From assembly GCF_001696455.1 (NCBI RefSeq), contig NZ_MAUJ01000005.1:1-64000 (forward strand): DNA of 64,000 nt. The letters are read 5' to 3'. The notes below the pieces were generated by a model. The model worked only from the letters and a program-made list of their open reading frames with translations. It was not told the DNA's origin and ran no database searches. This DNA is from Pseudoalteromonas luteoviolacea (lineage in GTDB: Bacteria > Pseudomonadota > Gammaproteobacteria > Enterobacterales > Alteromonadaceae). Below are positions 1 to 8,973 of this stretch, one piece after another. The translations under genes were made by a program, and so were the position numbers. How positions within the stretch are numbered: the first letter of the stretch is position 1; each line of letters begins with the position of its first letter.

Positions 1-58
1 GCATGTGTTAGGCCTGCCGCCAGCGTTCAATCTGAGCCATGATCAAACTCTTCAATTA
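1..58 (-). rRNA. rrs: 16S ribosomal RNA, 5' end only
   Basis: The reverse complement begins AATTGAAGAGTTTGATCATG and continues with the conserved start of bacterial 16S rRNA up to the GGCGGCAGGCCTAACACATG block. Only the first 58 or so bases are inside the window, so the gene runs off the left edge. The mature 5' end is placed by similarity to the E. coli sequence and may be off by a few bases. Taxonomy cannot be settled from this fragment. Confidence 0.97.
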
Positions 59-214
59 AAAGTTTTTGAAACCGAAGTTTCGTGCTCAATGAATTCTGTA
101 TAAATTGACTATATAGTCACTCATAAGAAATTGAGACTCTAATTCTTTTGCTCCTGAATCAAGAGCTGTTAGAACTCAATCTGTACGAGTGCCCACACAG
201 ATGATTGCTTCATA

Positions 215-228
215 TTTTTAAAGAACAA
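215..228 (-). promoter_or_regulatory. boxA antitermination site of the rRNA operon
   Basis: The minus strand reads TTGTTCTTTAAAAA, close to the E. coli rrn boxA core TGCTCTTTAACA. It lies between the promoters and the 16S gene, where boxA is expected to load the Nus factors, including NusA encoded in this window. Confidence 0.7.
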
Positions 229-279
229 TGTAACTAACCCTTGGTTAGTTACCGCAGCGTTGCTGCGAAGTGGAGCGCC

Positions 280-307
280 ATATTAACCGCTTCACTTTTA
301 AAGTCAA
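280..307 (-). promoter_or_regulatory. rRNA promoter P2
   Basis: Minus strand TTGACT (302-307), a 16-base spacer and TAATAT (280-285), followed by the GC-rich discriminator GGCGCTCC. The layout copies the tandem rrn promoters of gammaproteobacteria. Confidence 0.75.
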
Positions 308-406
308 CTAGAAAATTTAATTTTTCTTAATTAAGCTTTCCGTTTAACTTTAACCTTCACTTTGGTTTGCGCTTTTCGTTGCATCCCGCCGTGTCAGTGG
401 GTGCGC

Positions 407-434
407 ATTATAGGGAGATCCAAAATAGGATCAA
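407..434 (-). promoter_or_regulatory. rRNA promoter P1
   Basis: Minus strand TTGATC (429-434), a 16-base spacer and a perfect TATAAT (407-412), followed by GCGCACC. This matches the rrn P1 design: a 16-base spacer and a GC-rich discriminator sensitive to ppGpp/DksA. The upstream DNA (435-475) is A/T-rich and could serve as an UP element. Confidence 0.85.
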
Positions 435-593
435 GTGTTTTTTATAGAAAACTTAGAAAAAGAGCCTTTTCGAACAAAATAACGACAAAACATCTCAAAA
501 TAACATGCTCTGTAATCATATTTTAATCAAAATGACATATTTTTTCGAAGAGGACCTTAAGTATTGTACAAATCTGAGATCTTGCAAACATTT
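435..593. other. AT-rich intergenic region, UP-element candidate
   Basis: A/T-rich DNA upstream of rrn P1 and downstream of the cnoX gene. The part next to the -35 box has runs of A and T typical of an UP element or Fis region. No gene was seen. The sequence CTGAGATCT occurs at 574-582 and again in the inverted repeat that follows. Confidence 0.4.
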
Positions 594-621
594 TCTCAGC
601 ACAATATCTATTGTGCTGAGA
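594..621. terminator. Perfect 13-bp inverted repeat after cnoX
   Basis: TCTCAGCACAATA, a 2-base centre and its exact complement TATTGTGCTGAGA, starting 10 bases beyond the cnoX stop codon. There is no T-run on either side, so it is not a textbook intrinsic terminator. It may stabilise the 3' end, terminate weakly, or be a protein site between cnoX and the rRNA promoters. Confidence 0.45.
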
Positions 622-631
622 TCTAATTTGA

Positions 632-1489
632 TCAATAGAGAAGGCTATATAACTTACGGCGATAGGTAGCTGCAGTACTATCACCTTCAGGCAAAGAAGC
701 GATAATATCTAAGAACCCTTTCTTTGCCTCGCCAAAAGACAAGTCCTTACTCAGAACTTTAAATAGAGAAGCCAACGCGTCTTCTTTTTTCCCAGCATCT
801 ACTTGTGCCTGGGCCAGCTGACAAACTAACTCTAAATTGTCAGGCGCTTCTTCAATTGCTTGGGTCAGCCGTTTTATTTCAGGTGATTCTTGAGCATCTT
901 TCGCTTGCGTAAGCTTTGACTGCAAGTTGTTAAAGTAAGCATCCTTCTGATCTTCAGGGATCGTTCCTAACAACGCTTCTGCATCTTCTAGTTTTTGGAT
1001 CTGAATACAAATATCAGCAAAAACTAAATTAACTCGGGAGTTACCCTTTGCGACGTCATAAGCTTGCTTAGCATTAGAATATGCGCTGTTCAGATCACCA
1101 TTGGCCAAAGCTTGCTTAGCCTGTTCTAACAAAATGAGCTCGGGAGATGGAAGGTGTTCGGTCAGTACTTTAGTGAACTCTTCTTTACTTTTTGGACCTG
1201 CCAATACATCTACAGGTGAACCACCCTTTAAGACAACTACAGTGGGTAAAGCTTGAAGACCAACCTGTTGCGCTAACTGCCCAGCCAATGCTTGCTGTAT
1301 ATCACAATCCAAAGTGGCGATTGTAATACTACTTGCGTATTGAGTTGCCAATTCATCCAAGATTGCCGCTTGTGCAACGCAATCGGGATGCTGCGCACTA
1401 AAAAAGCTCAATAGCACAAGGTGATCAGGGCTAGTTGGCGCCAGCACTTGTTGAATGTTTTCTGGTGTTAATGTGATTTTATTTTCCAT
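632..1489 (-). CDS. cnoX: Thioredoxin-like co-chaperone CnoX/YbbN
   Basis: 285 residues. The first ~110 residues form a thioredoxin fold, followed by TPR-like helices (residues ~115-280). This is the architecture of E. coli YbbN (CnoX), a chaperedoxin that protects proteins under bleach stress and hands them to GroEL and DnaK. The usual CxxC position reads SAQHPDC here: one cysteine (HPDC) remains, so classical disulfide reductase activity is unlikely, as in YbbN, whose motif is also incomplete. A second cysteine pattern (LDCDIQQALA) matches the 'vDcd' element after the third strand. The ATG start gives the expected N terminus. The gene stands alone, with topB upstream in the same direction after 71 bases. 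Cytoplasmic. Confidence 0.88.
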   Translation of the reverse strand: MENKITLTPENIQQVLAPTSPDHLVLLSFFSAQHPDCVAQAAILDELATQYASSITIATLDCDIQQALAGQLAQQVGLQALPTVVVLKGGSPVDVLAGPKSKEEFTKVLTEHLPSPELILLEQAKQALANGDLNSAYSNAKQAYDVAKGNSRVNLVFADICIQIQKLEDAEALLGTIPEDQKDAYFNNLQSKLTQAKDAQESPEIKRLTQAIEEAPDNLELVCQLAQAQVDAGKKEDALASLFKVLSKDLSFGEAKKGFLDIIASLPEGDSTAATYRRKLYSLLY

Positions 1490-1560
1490 AACCGTGCATT
1501 CTTTAATTCAATTCTATTAGCTATATAGTGTCAGGTTTACACTTTACAAGCCAATTGTTA

Positions 1561-3498
1561 TCAACTCTTTGTTTTAGTTTTTTGTCTTGGGCTCTTGCGA
1601 CGTCCTTTACCTCCACCTCTTTTTTTAAAAGGACTTGGTGCCTCAACACCTTTAAGTGCATTTGTATTTATCGATCGAGATAAATTGACTAACTCTGAAA
1701 GTTCAGATTCAAGCGGTGTCATAAACTGCATGTAGGATGCGCTTTTGTGCGCAATATTTGTAAGTTGAGATTCCCATAACGCTGTCCTATCAGGCATAGA
1801 TAAATGAACAGGGATCGTATTTATCAGCCCACTGCCTAATTGGGTTGATTTAATCGACTTTCCCTCACGTTTTAAAAAACCTCTTTTGAAAAGCAGTTCA
1901 ATAATACCGGCTCTTGTTGCTTCAGTGCCCAATCCGTCTGTCTCTTTCAGAACTTTCTTTACATCTTTGTCTTTTACATACCGTGCGATGCCTGTCATCG
2001 CACTCAGAAGTGTCGCTTCAGTGAAAAAATTAGGGGGCTGTGTATTTTTCTCGATAACTACGCCATCAGTGCAATGTAGTGGCTCACCCACTTCCAGTGT
2101 GGGTAACTGAGTTTTCAACTCTGTGTCTGCTTTTTTACTCTTAAATAGAACTTTAAAACCTAAATTAAGCACGGTATCAGCTTTGGCGACAAAGTTTCCT
2201 CCAGCAATGACTAAATAGGCTTTGGTTTGCGAGTACTCATAAGCAGGGTAAAACTGTGCAAGATATTGTGTACAAATAAGGCCATAGACCTGTAGCTCCT
2301 GATGCCCTAATTGCGCTGACTTTAAGCATTTTTTGGTCGGAATAATCGCATGGTGTGCTTCAACTTTTTTGTCGTTCCAACACTTGCTCTTTAATGACGT
2401 ATTCGCGTCTGTAACTAATTTCTCTTCACAGCCATTGTTATTGACCACTGCAGCCAGCACGTCATTGCGCTCAGAGTAGTGATCATTGGGCAAATAACGG
2501 TTATCCGATCTTGGATAAGTAATCAACTTGTGCTTTTCGTACAAAGCCTGACAAATATCTAGCACTTGCTTAGCAGACATCGAATAACGCTTGTTAGCAT
2601 CTATCTGCAACGCTGATAGGTTGTATGGCAAAGGCGGGTTTTGTTTCTTAGGTACCTTGTCCAATTTTGTTAGTTCAGCAGGTTGATTCGTGATCCTTCT
2701 TGCTACGTTTTCCGCTAGCCCTTTAACAAGCACTCGATTTTCTTCATCCATGTAGGGTAAACATGCTTCACTTGGCTGCCACTTTGCTTCAAATTGCTCG
2801 CCACTTTCCTTTAATATTTTTGCCGTGACTTCATAGAAAGGCTTTGAAACAAAATTGGCTATTTCCTCATCGCGACGCACTACTAGCCCCAATACAGGTG
2901 TCTGCACGCGACCAATTGACAACACACCTTGTACACCCGCTTTTTGTCCTGCGAGTGTGAACGCTCTTGTCAAATTCATACCGTAAAGCCAATCGGCGCG
3001 AGATCTGGCTAATGCAGAGATACTTAATGCCATAAACTCTGTATTTGATTTGGACTTTTGCAGCGCTTTTTTAACAGCGTTCGGATTAAGGTCACTGATG
3101 AGTACACGTTCTACAGTAGACTTTTTAGCTTTAGAGAGTTTTGCCTCTTGAATCACTTCGTCAACAAGTAATTGCCCTTCTCTATCTGGGTCTCCTGCGT
3201 GAACCACCACTCCCGCGCTTTTTATCAACCTCTTTACCGTTGCAAGCTGCTTTTTAGTTTTTGGTTTTGCTTTAAATTTCCACTCTGAAGGCACAATGGG
3301 TAAATCTTGAATAGCCCATTTTTTATATCGAGGATCATAATCTTCTGGCTCTGCTTGTTCTAAGAGGTGGCCAATGCACCAAGTAACGCAATCACCATTC
3401 CCCACTTCAATGAACCCGTCTTGCTTTTTGTGTGGTTTAGGTAGTACCTCCGCAATGGCCCTACCTAAAGAAGGTTTTTCTGCAATATAAAGCTTCAT
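1561..3498 (-). CDS. topB: DNA topoisomerase III
   Basis: 645-residue type IA topoisomerase that decatenates replication intermediates by cutting one strand. The Toprim domain is at the N terminus: it starts MKLYIAEKPSLGRA and has the metal-binding motif DPDREG near residue 103. The active-site tyrosine lies in ITYPRSDNRYLP near residue 330. The C terminus (last ~35 residues) is rich in K, R and G, which would help DNA binding. It lacks the cysteine zinc fingers of topoisomerase I, as expected for TopB. Length matches E. coli TopB (653). Same strand as cnoX and the upstream chemoreceptor, with ~70-95-base gaps; I see no obvious functional link. Confidence 0.96.
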   Translation of the reverse strand: MKLYIAEKPSLGRAIAEVLPKPHKKQDGFIEVGNGDCVTWCIGHLLEQAEPEDYDPRYKKWAIQDLPIVPSEWKFKAKPKTKKQLATVKRLIKSAGVVVHAGDPDREGQLLVDEVIQEAKLSKAKKSTVERVLISDLNPNAVKKALQKSKSNTEFMALSISALARSRADWLYGMNLTRAFTLAGQKAGVQGVLSIGRVQTPVLGLVVRRDEEIANFVSKPFYEVTAKILKESGEQFEAKWQPSEACLPYMDEENRVLVKGLAENVARRITNQPAELTKLDKVPKKQNPPLPYNLSALQIDANKRYSMSAKQVLDICQALYEKHKLITYPRSDNRYLPNDHYSERNDVLAAVVNNNGCEEKLVTDANTSLKSKCWNDKKVEAHHAIIPTKKCLKSAQLGHQELQVYGLICTQYLAQFYPAYEYSQTKAYLVIAGGNFVAKADTVLNLGFKVLFKSKKADTELKTQLPTLEVGEPLHCTDGVVIEKNTQPPNFFTEATLLSAMTGIARYVKDKDVKKVLKETDGLGTEATRAGIIELLFKRGFLKREGKSIKSTQLGSGLINTIPVHLSMPDRTALWESQLTNIAHKSASYMQFMTPLESELSELVNLSRSINTNALKGVEAPSPFKKRGGGKGRRKSPRQKTKTKS

Positions 3499-3594
3499 AT
3501 AACTAGTTAACTGTATATATTTACAGTTATTCTAGCTAAACCAGCACTATAAAGCCAGAACCAGTTTAGCTACATATAAAGTAAAGGCTAACTC

Positions 3595-5709
3595 CTAGGT
3601 TTTTAAGAAATTAAGCTGTTGATGCTTTTGTTCCATTAACTGGGTCATTGTGCTTGCTGCCTGTTCTACTTCATCTGCATAACCAGCCAGTTCCTTTGCG
3701 GCGTCAGCAATGCCCGTCATATTTATGTTTACTTCTTCAGTCACCATACTTTGTTCTTCAGCCGAAGTTGCTATCTGAGTTACTTCATGTGATATATTAG
3801 ATAACTCAGACACCAATGAACTCATAGACGTAGCAGCTTTTTGACACAAGGTCGTTGCACTGTGGCCTTTGCTGACTGTTTTTTCAATAATCGCCTCAGA
3901 ACCACTGATCTCATTCTGTAAGTTTTCTATCAATGTACTTATATCATCTGTTGAAGCTTGTGTTTTAGACGCCAACGATCTAACTTCGTCAGCCACCACC
4001 GCAAAACCACGACCTTGCTCGCCAGCCCGTGCCGCTTCTATAGCCGCATTTAACGCAAGCAAGTTAGTTTGCTCAGCTATTGACCGAATCACATCCAATA
4101 TTTTAGATATATCTCCACTTCTTTCTGCCACACGTTGGAAAGCATCCTGAGCAACCGATACTTGCTCAGCGATTTCATCAACAGTTTGGGTTGTATGCAC
4201 TATATCTTGCTCACAGCTTTGGACCGTCTTTACCGCACTGTCTGTTGTCATCGCGGCCTGCTCCGACGCCCTAGCAACCTCGCCGGCAGTAGCACTTAAC
4301 TCATTAATAGCTGTAACCACATTGTCGACCTCAATATGCTGGTTAGATACTTTATTCTTTATATTTATTGCAGCCTCAGTCGTAACATGTGATTGCTGGT
4401 AAGATTGATGTGCCAACGCTTTAAGGTCTTCAATCATACCTCGTAGTTTATTTGTGAAACGGTTAAAGCCTGCAGCTAAAGAGATCAGCTCTGCATGGTG
4501 ACTCACTTCTAATTGATGAGTAAGGTCCCCTTCGCTTGATGCTAAATTGTCAACGCGAGATTCAATATAAGATAAAGGCCCAGTAATTGTATTGATTAAA
4601 AACAGACTAAAACCGATTGCGACAGCAACCACGATAAGGCCAAGAAAAGTCATCCAAACACCCAAATCATTAGCAGACTCATAGAGTTGCTCGCTAATAA
4701 TATACGCAGATGCCATAACTTTCTCTTTTGGCACTTGAATAACTAATGACCAAGTGGCGCCAGCCAACTCTATATGCACAGGCACAGAGATAACAATATC
4801 GTCTTCCACTTCGGTATAACCACTGCCTTTGTGAAGCGTCAAGAGATTTTGCGCTAGGTTTTTATCAATCACTTCTGCTAAAGGCCTGCCAAGGGATCCT
4901 GCATGATGACTCGCTCCCGCAATTAAGCCTATTTCACTGAGCAAAGACACTTGTGCTTTTCCGTCATACAATGAGGAAGACAATTCTTCTACTAACTTCT
5001 GTAATTCAGGCAGATTTACATCTACGCCGATTAGCCCTATAAATCGATTTCTATTTTGAATGGGTACTGTCAACGAAGTCATCAGCATGCTGTTGCCTGG
5101 AGAGATTTCGTACACATAAGGCTCCATCATACAGGGCGTGTTGTTATCTCGAGCACATAGGTACCACTCAGACTCACGGATCCCAAACTCATTGCGCGTG
5201 TCACTATACTTTGCATCCGCTGATTCTATTTGGTGTTGAACAACACCGCTACTTTCAAGGGTAAAGTAAAGCTCTAAGGACCCAGCTCCAGGCGCCGAGT
5301 GAGATGCACCGCCAATGAATTGAGCGTCTTTTTGGTCATAAGCATTTTTCTCAAAATGGCTGTAAATTGAAGAAACGTTGCCGTTTTTGTTTATCGCGCC
5401 GCGTAATAACGCTTCTACACCAGACCTTTCTAACGGACTGTTTAAAGTTGCTTCGATTGCCCCTGCAAGTGAACTGGGAATACGATAAGCTTCATTTAGG
5501 TAACTTGATATCTGTTGGCTGTAAAACTGCCCTTTGGACACTAATCCTGCTCTGATTTCTTTTAAGACTAATGCTTGTACCTGCTCACTTTGTATTTCAT
5601 TTTCTTCTTGCAAGTGAAGCCAAGTCGTCATAACAAGGATCACAATAATAGCGACAACTAACGCGGTAACAAATAACATCAGCTTTTTTTTAATAGACAT
5701 CTGCTGCAT
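3595..5709 (-). CDS. Methyl-accepting chemotaxis protein
   Basis: 704-residue chemoreceptor. TM1 is at residues ~9-30, followed by a periplasmic ligand-binding region (~31-345) that looks like a double Cache domain (segments such as LIGVDVN and [10 protein letters not shown]). TM2 is at ~352-376, then HAMP (~377-430) and a long coiled-coil signalling domain. The hairpin tip is clear near residue 560: [20 protein letters not shown] and [13 protein letters not shown]. This tip contacts CheA and CheW. The C terminus has no CheR-docking pentapeptide. The ligand is unknown; dCache receptors often bind amino acids or organic acids. The start is set by AAGG six bases before the ATG. No che genes are nearby. 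Confidence 0.93.
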   Translation of the reverse strand: MQQMSIKKKLMLFVTALVVAIIVILVMTTWLHLQEENEIQSEQVQALVLKEIRAGLVSKGQFYSQQISSYLNEAYRIPSSLAGAIEATLNSPLERSGVEALLRGAINKNGNVSSIYSHFEKNAYDQKDAQFIGGASHSAPGAGSLELYFTLESSGVVQHQIESADAKYSDTRNEFGIRESEWYLCARDNNTPCMMEPYVYEISPGNSMLMTSLTVPIQNRNRFIGLIGVDVNLPELQKLVEELSSSLYDGKAQVSLLSEIGLIAGASHHAGSLGRPLAEVIDKNLAQNLLTLHKGSGYTEVEDDIVISVPVHIELAGATWSLVIQVPKEKVMASAYIISEQLYESANDLGVWMTFLGLIVVAVAIGFSLFLINTITGPLSYIESRVDNLASSEGDLTHQLEVSHHAELISLAAGFNRFTNKLRGMIEDLKALAHQSYQQSHVTTEAAINIKNKVSNQHIEVDNVVTAINELSATAGEVARASEQAAMTTDSAVKTVQSCEQDIVHTTQTVDEIAEQVSVAQDAFQRVAERSGDISKILDVIRSIAEQTNLLALNAAIEAARAGEQGRGFAVVADEVRSLASKTQASTDDISTLIENLQNEISGSEAIIEKTVSKGHSATTLCQKAATSMSSLVSELSNISHEVTQIATSAEEQSMVTEEVNINMTGIADAAKELAGYADEVEQAASTMTQLMEQKHQQLNFLKT

Positions 5710-5917
5710 ATACGACCTTATACTTATCTGAATTCCCTAATGTGCAATGAGTCATATAATTAATGCTTATTGCAAGTTTCAAAGCTTATAAAAATCAAGA
5801 AATATTATATTTAACATATTTTAAATTTATGAATTTTTTAAACTTAATTCATGAAAAGACAATTCGCAAGAACAAAATAAACATGGAAGAATATTCTTGG
5901 CTGGGGAATGTTGATAC

Positions 5918-5946
5918 AAAAAGCTCGACTGAAAGTCGAGCTTTTT
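5918..5946. terminator. Bidirectional intrinsic terminator downstream of mrpG
   Basis: AAAAAGCTCGACT, a 3-base loop and AGTCGAGCTTTTT. The 8-bp core stem is flanked by an A-run and a T-run, so it works in either direction. It ends the mrp operon just past the mrpG stop codon. Confidence 0.85.
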
Positions 5947-5956
5947 CATGAAGTTT

Positions 5957-6286
5957 CTAGTCTTCTTCTATATTCTCTTTACCGGTTGTTTTCTCTGTGG
6001 AGTCAATCCGGTGATGAATTGCTGACTTAATAAGCATATAGCCACTAATCGGTGCAGTAATAAGTAAAAATAGAGAAATTAAAATTTCTTTTAAAGTAAA
6101 CCCATCACCATACTGGCTAAAATACGCCATTGCAGCAAACAGCAAACAAGCCATCCCAAGTGTGGTTGCCTTTGTCGGGCCATGTAGGCGCATAAAAAAG
6201 TCTGGCATTTTAACTAAACCAATAGAACCCACCAAAACCAGTGCACCGCCCATCAAAAGCAAAATTGAAATTACAATATCCATCAA
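5957..6286 (-). CDS. mrpG: Mrp Na+/H+ antiporter subunit G
   Basis: 109 residues with three hydrophobic segments (~5-25, 40-58, 65-90). It carries the MnhG/PhaG signature GLVKMPDFFMRLHGPTKATT (residues ~23-42). It is a small membrane subunit of the Mrp (Mnh/Pha) cation/proton antiporter, last gene of a six-gene operon and 6 bases after mrpF. The charged C-terminal tail (SIDSTEKTTGKENIEED) is cytoplasmic-type. Confidence 0.93.
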   Translation of the reverse strand: MMDIVISILLLMGGALVLVGSIGLVKMPDFFMRLHGPTKATTLGMACLLFAAMAYFSQYGDGFTLKEILISLFLLITAPISGYMLIKSAIHHRIDSTEKTTGKENIEED

Positions 6287-6292
6287 TTGCCC

Positions 6293-6562
6293 TTACTCGA
6301 TAATGTCGCCACGAAGCAAATATTTACACACTGCAACTGTACTTACAAAGCCCAGTAAAGCTATCAATAGTGCTGCTTCAAAATACAACGATGTGCCCAT
6401 ACTCATACCATATAAAATGATCAGCGCAATTGTGTTGATATACATTGTATCCAACGCCAATATTCTGTCAGGTACAGAAGGACCCACGACTAAACGCCAT
6501 AAGTTTAGCAACAAAGCTAAACCAATCATGGCAAAAACAATTAAGATGATCGTATCTAACAT
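6293..6562 (-). CDS. mrpF: Mrp Na+/H+ antiporter subunit F
   Basis: 89 residues, three transmembrane helices. It contains the MnhF motif GPSVPDRILALDTM (residues ~28-41), which is the family hallmark. Its start overlaps the end of mrpE by 7 bases, indicating translational coupling in the mrp operon. Confidence 0.93.
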   Translation of the reverse strand: MLDTIILIVFAMIGLALLLNLWRLVVGPSVPDRILALDTMYINTIALIILYGMSMGTSLYFEAALLIALLGFVSTVAVCKYLLRGDIIE

Positions 6563-7092
6563 TCAAAGATCTCCTTTAAAGGCGCTTCATAACGAGATTT
6601 GATAGTCTTGATAAGCGCTTCTTCATCATCTAGATCCAAGACATGGATCAATAAGAACTTCTGACATGCTTCGTTTTCGTTTTCAAGCGTTTCAGGCCAT
6701 GGATAAACTTCTGCACTGACGGTACCTGGTGTCAACGAAACGGTACTTGCCAAAATTGTAATTGGCATAGATTCTTGTAAATCCAAAGGCACTTTTACGA
6801 AACCCGGTTTAAGCTTTTTTGTTGGGCCAAGTATTTTTATCGCGACCTCAATGTTGGCTGTCAAGATATCGTATAACACCAACATTAAATGCCTTAAAGC
6901 ACGAAATGGTCTGACTACAAGTGGCTGCTTGGTTCTAAATGGATGAGTGATCAAAGGGATCACTATCGCCAAAACTAAACCAAGCACGATATGTCCTAGC
7001 GCAACGGTGTTATTAAGTAACAACCACACCAAAAATAACAATAGGCTCCTAAAAGGCGTTGGGAGCCATCTGTATTTAGCTTCTAATCTCAT
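6556..7092 (-). CDS. mrpE: Mrp Na+/H+ antiporter subunit E
   Basis: 178-residue MnhE/PhaE family subunit with two or three N-terminal hydrophobic segments. The family motif is visible in the middle: TILASTVSLTPGTVSAEV (residues ~112-129), followed by LLIHVLDLDDEE. It is needed for assembly or activity of the Mrp complex. It begins 1 base after the mrpD stop. Confidence 0.92.
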   Translation of the reverse strand: MRLEAKYRWLPTPFRSLLLFLVWLLLNNTVALGHIVLGLVLAIVIPLITHPFRTKQPLVVRPFRALRHLMLVLYDILTANIEVAIKILGPTKKLKPGFVKVPLDLQESMPITILASTVSLTPGTVSAEVYPWPETLENENEACQKFLLIHVLDLDDEEALIKTIKSRYEAPLKEIFEC

Positions 7093-7093
7093 T

Positions 7094-8605
7094 TTACTTG
7101 CCTCCTAATACATGTTGAATAAGGCCGTAAAAATTATGTAGTTCTACCGCAGCAAATTGGGCATAGTCAGACATTGGACCTGCGAAAATCACCATCAGAG
7201 GCGATGCAGCAACAAGTAACAGTACAGCTATAACTTGTACAGGGTGTGCTTTTTCTTCCGTATTAGCTTCACCTTTACCTGTGTGGTGCCAAAATACCGT
7301 ACTACCAGCCTTAGAAACAGACACTAATACCGCAAAGCTTGCTATCAAGTAAATGGGCCAAAACCAGTGGCCATGTGTTGACTCAAATGTAGACTTTAGA
7401 ATCCAAACTTTTCCGACAAAACCTGACAAAGGAGGCATGCCAATAACCGTAACCGCGGCAAATATAAACGCACCACCTAAAAATAAAGGCTGAGCAACTG
7501 GACGTCCAGCGGTGATCCTATCTGCAACTTTACCTCTTTGCCTACTGACTAAATCAGCAATCAAGAACAGCGCTGCAGAGACCAATGTAGAGTGAACTAA
7601 ATAGTATATTGCGGCTGCACTGCTATCTATGGTTTGTGCAGCAACCAGAGCAACCAACGTACCCACAGATACAACCACTAAATTAGCCACCATCTTTCTG
7701 AGGTCTTGGCTTGCAAGTACACCAATCGCACCCATTACAATTGTCGCGATTGCCAACCACCAAAGCCAATGTTGTGCCATATGGCTTAATTCACCTGCTT
7801 GCTCGCCAAAGATCAAGGTATAAACACGCATCATTGAATACACACCTACCTTGGTCATGATTGCAAATAATGCCGCAACCACAGGCATGGCCGTTGAGTA
7901 AGTATTTGGTAGCCACAAGTGGAGTGGCAGTAATGCACCTTTTAGAGCAAAGACAACAAGCAGCAATAAGCCACCTATTTTTGCAAGATAAACGTCATCA
8001 CCTTGCAACTCCATAACTCTGGTAGCCATATCAGCCATATTTAGTGTGCCGAGTGTGCCGTATAGAATGCCCAATGCAATTAGGAATACAGAAGAACCCA
8101 CTAGGTTTAAAATGACATACTGTAAAGCGGCGCGCGTATTTCGTTTGTCTCCACCATGCATCAGTAGAGAATATGAAGCAATGAGTAAGACTTCGAAGAA
8201 AACGAATAAGTTAAATGCATCGCCTGTTAAAAACGCACCATTGACACCCAAAATTAAAAAATGCAGTAACGGATGGAAAAAACTGCCCTGCTCATCATCT
8301 CCTGCGCAACTATACAAGGCACACACCAAACCTAAAAATGAGGTCAGGGATACCAACAGTGTCGAAAGAGGATCGGCTACAAGGACGATACCAAATGGGG
8401 CAGACCAATCACCGATTGCGTATACTTGTGTACCGTGTGTTTTAACATACGCCAGTAAGCTTACTGACGCCACTGTGCTCACAAGCCCCATCAAAACAGA
8501 AACATAACGTCTTATTTGAAGGTTTTTTCCACATGGCGGCATCAACATTAAGATTGCCGCCAACATTGGCAATAAGACAGGTAAAGATGTTAAATGTTGA
8601 CTCAT
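7094..8605 (-). CDS. mrpD: Mrp Na+/H+ antiporter subunit D
   Basis: 503 residues, ~14 transmembrane helices; homologous to the NuoL/M/N proton-pumping subunits of complex I. The conserved lysine helix is in VFALKGALLPLHLWLPNTY (near residue 225), followed by MPVVAALFAIMTKVGVY. MrpD and MrpA are the two putative ion channels of the complex. Its start overlaps the end of mrpC by 4 bases. Confidence 0.95.
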   Translation of the reverse strand: MSQHLTSLPVLLPMLAAILMLMPPCGKNLQIRRYVSVLMGLVSTVASVSLLAYVKTHGTQVYAIGDWSAPFGIVLVADPLSTLLVSLTSFLGLVCALYSCAGDDEQGSFFHPLLHFLILGVNGAFLTGDAFNLFVFFEVLLIASYSLLMHGGDKRNTRAALQYVILNLVGSSVFLIALGILYGTLGTLNMADMATRVMELQGDDVYLAKIGGLLLLVVFALKGALLPLHLWLPNTYSTAMPVVAALFAIMTKVGVYSMMRVYTLIFGEQAGELSHMAQHWLWWLAIATIVMGAIGVLASQDLRKMVANLVVVSVGTLVALVAAQTIDSSAAAIYYLVHSTLVSAALFLIADLVSRQRGKVADRITAGRPVAQPLFLGGAFIFAAVTVIGMPPLSGFVGKVWILKSTFESTHGHWFWPIYLIASFAVLVSVSKAGSTVFWHHTGKGEANTEEKAHPVQVIAVLLLVAASPLMVIFAGPMSDYAQFAAVELHNFYGLIQHVLGGK

Positions 8606-8973
8606 GCTTTACCCTGCTCCTTAGCTTGTCGAGAAACAGCCTTTGGCTTATCTGGTACAGTGCCATTTACGTGGTCGTTGCCTAAATCAGCACGACCACG
8701 TATCGCTAATATCACCACAAACGCAGTCATTGCAAAGCCGATTACTATGGCAGTTAACACTAGCGCCTGAGGTAGAGGATCGGCATAGCTTTCACTATAA
8801 CCCAATACTGCAGCTTGGTTCATCGACAGTCTTCCCGATGCAAATAAAAACAAGTTCACGGCATAAGAAAGCATTGTCAACCCGAGCACGACAGGAAAAG
8901 TCCTAGCGCGCAAAATCATAAATACACCGCAAGCTACAAGTAAGCCTACGCATGAAGAATACAAAAGCTCCAT
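8602..8973 (-). CDS. mrpC: Mrp Na+/H+ antiporter subunit C
   Basis: 123 residues, three transmembrane helices, homologous to NuoK. Visible family elements are GLTMLSYAVNLFLF (residues ~32-45) and DPLPQALVLTAIVIGFAMTA (~66-85). It shares one base with the mrpA stop codon and overlaps mrpD by 4 bases, so the operon is tightly coupled. Confidence 0.95.
   Translation of the reverse strand: MELLYSSCVGLLVACGVFMILRARTFPVVLGLTMLSYAVNLFLFASGRLSMNQAAVLGYSESYADPLPQALVLTAIVIGFAMTAFVVILAIRGRADLGNDHVNGTVPDKPKAVSRQAKEQGKA

Larger units (their letters stand above)
59..406 (-). other. rRNA operon leader
   Basis: Non-coding stretch between the rrn promoters and the 16S start, read on the minus strand. It contains boxA (215-228), promoter P2 (280-307) and, just downstream of P2, a perfect hairpin at 253-267 (CGCAGC, 3-base loop, GCTGCG). 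No open reading frame of interest was seen. The leader probably pairs with sequence after the 16S gene to form the RNase III processing stem, but that partner is outside the window. Confidence 0.7.

Noticed and set aside
5763..5951. Open frame of 62 codons between the chemoreceptor and the mrp terminator
   Set aside because: The composition is that of A/T-rich intergenic DNA, it enters the terminator stem, and no ribosome site is seen.
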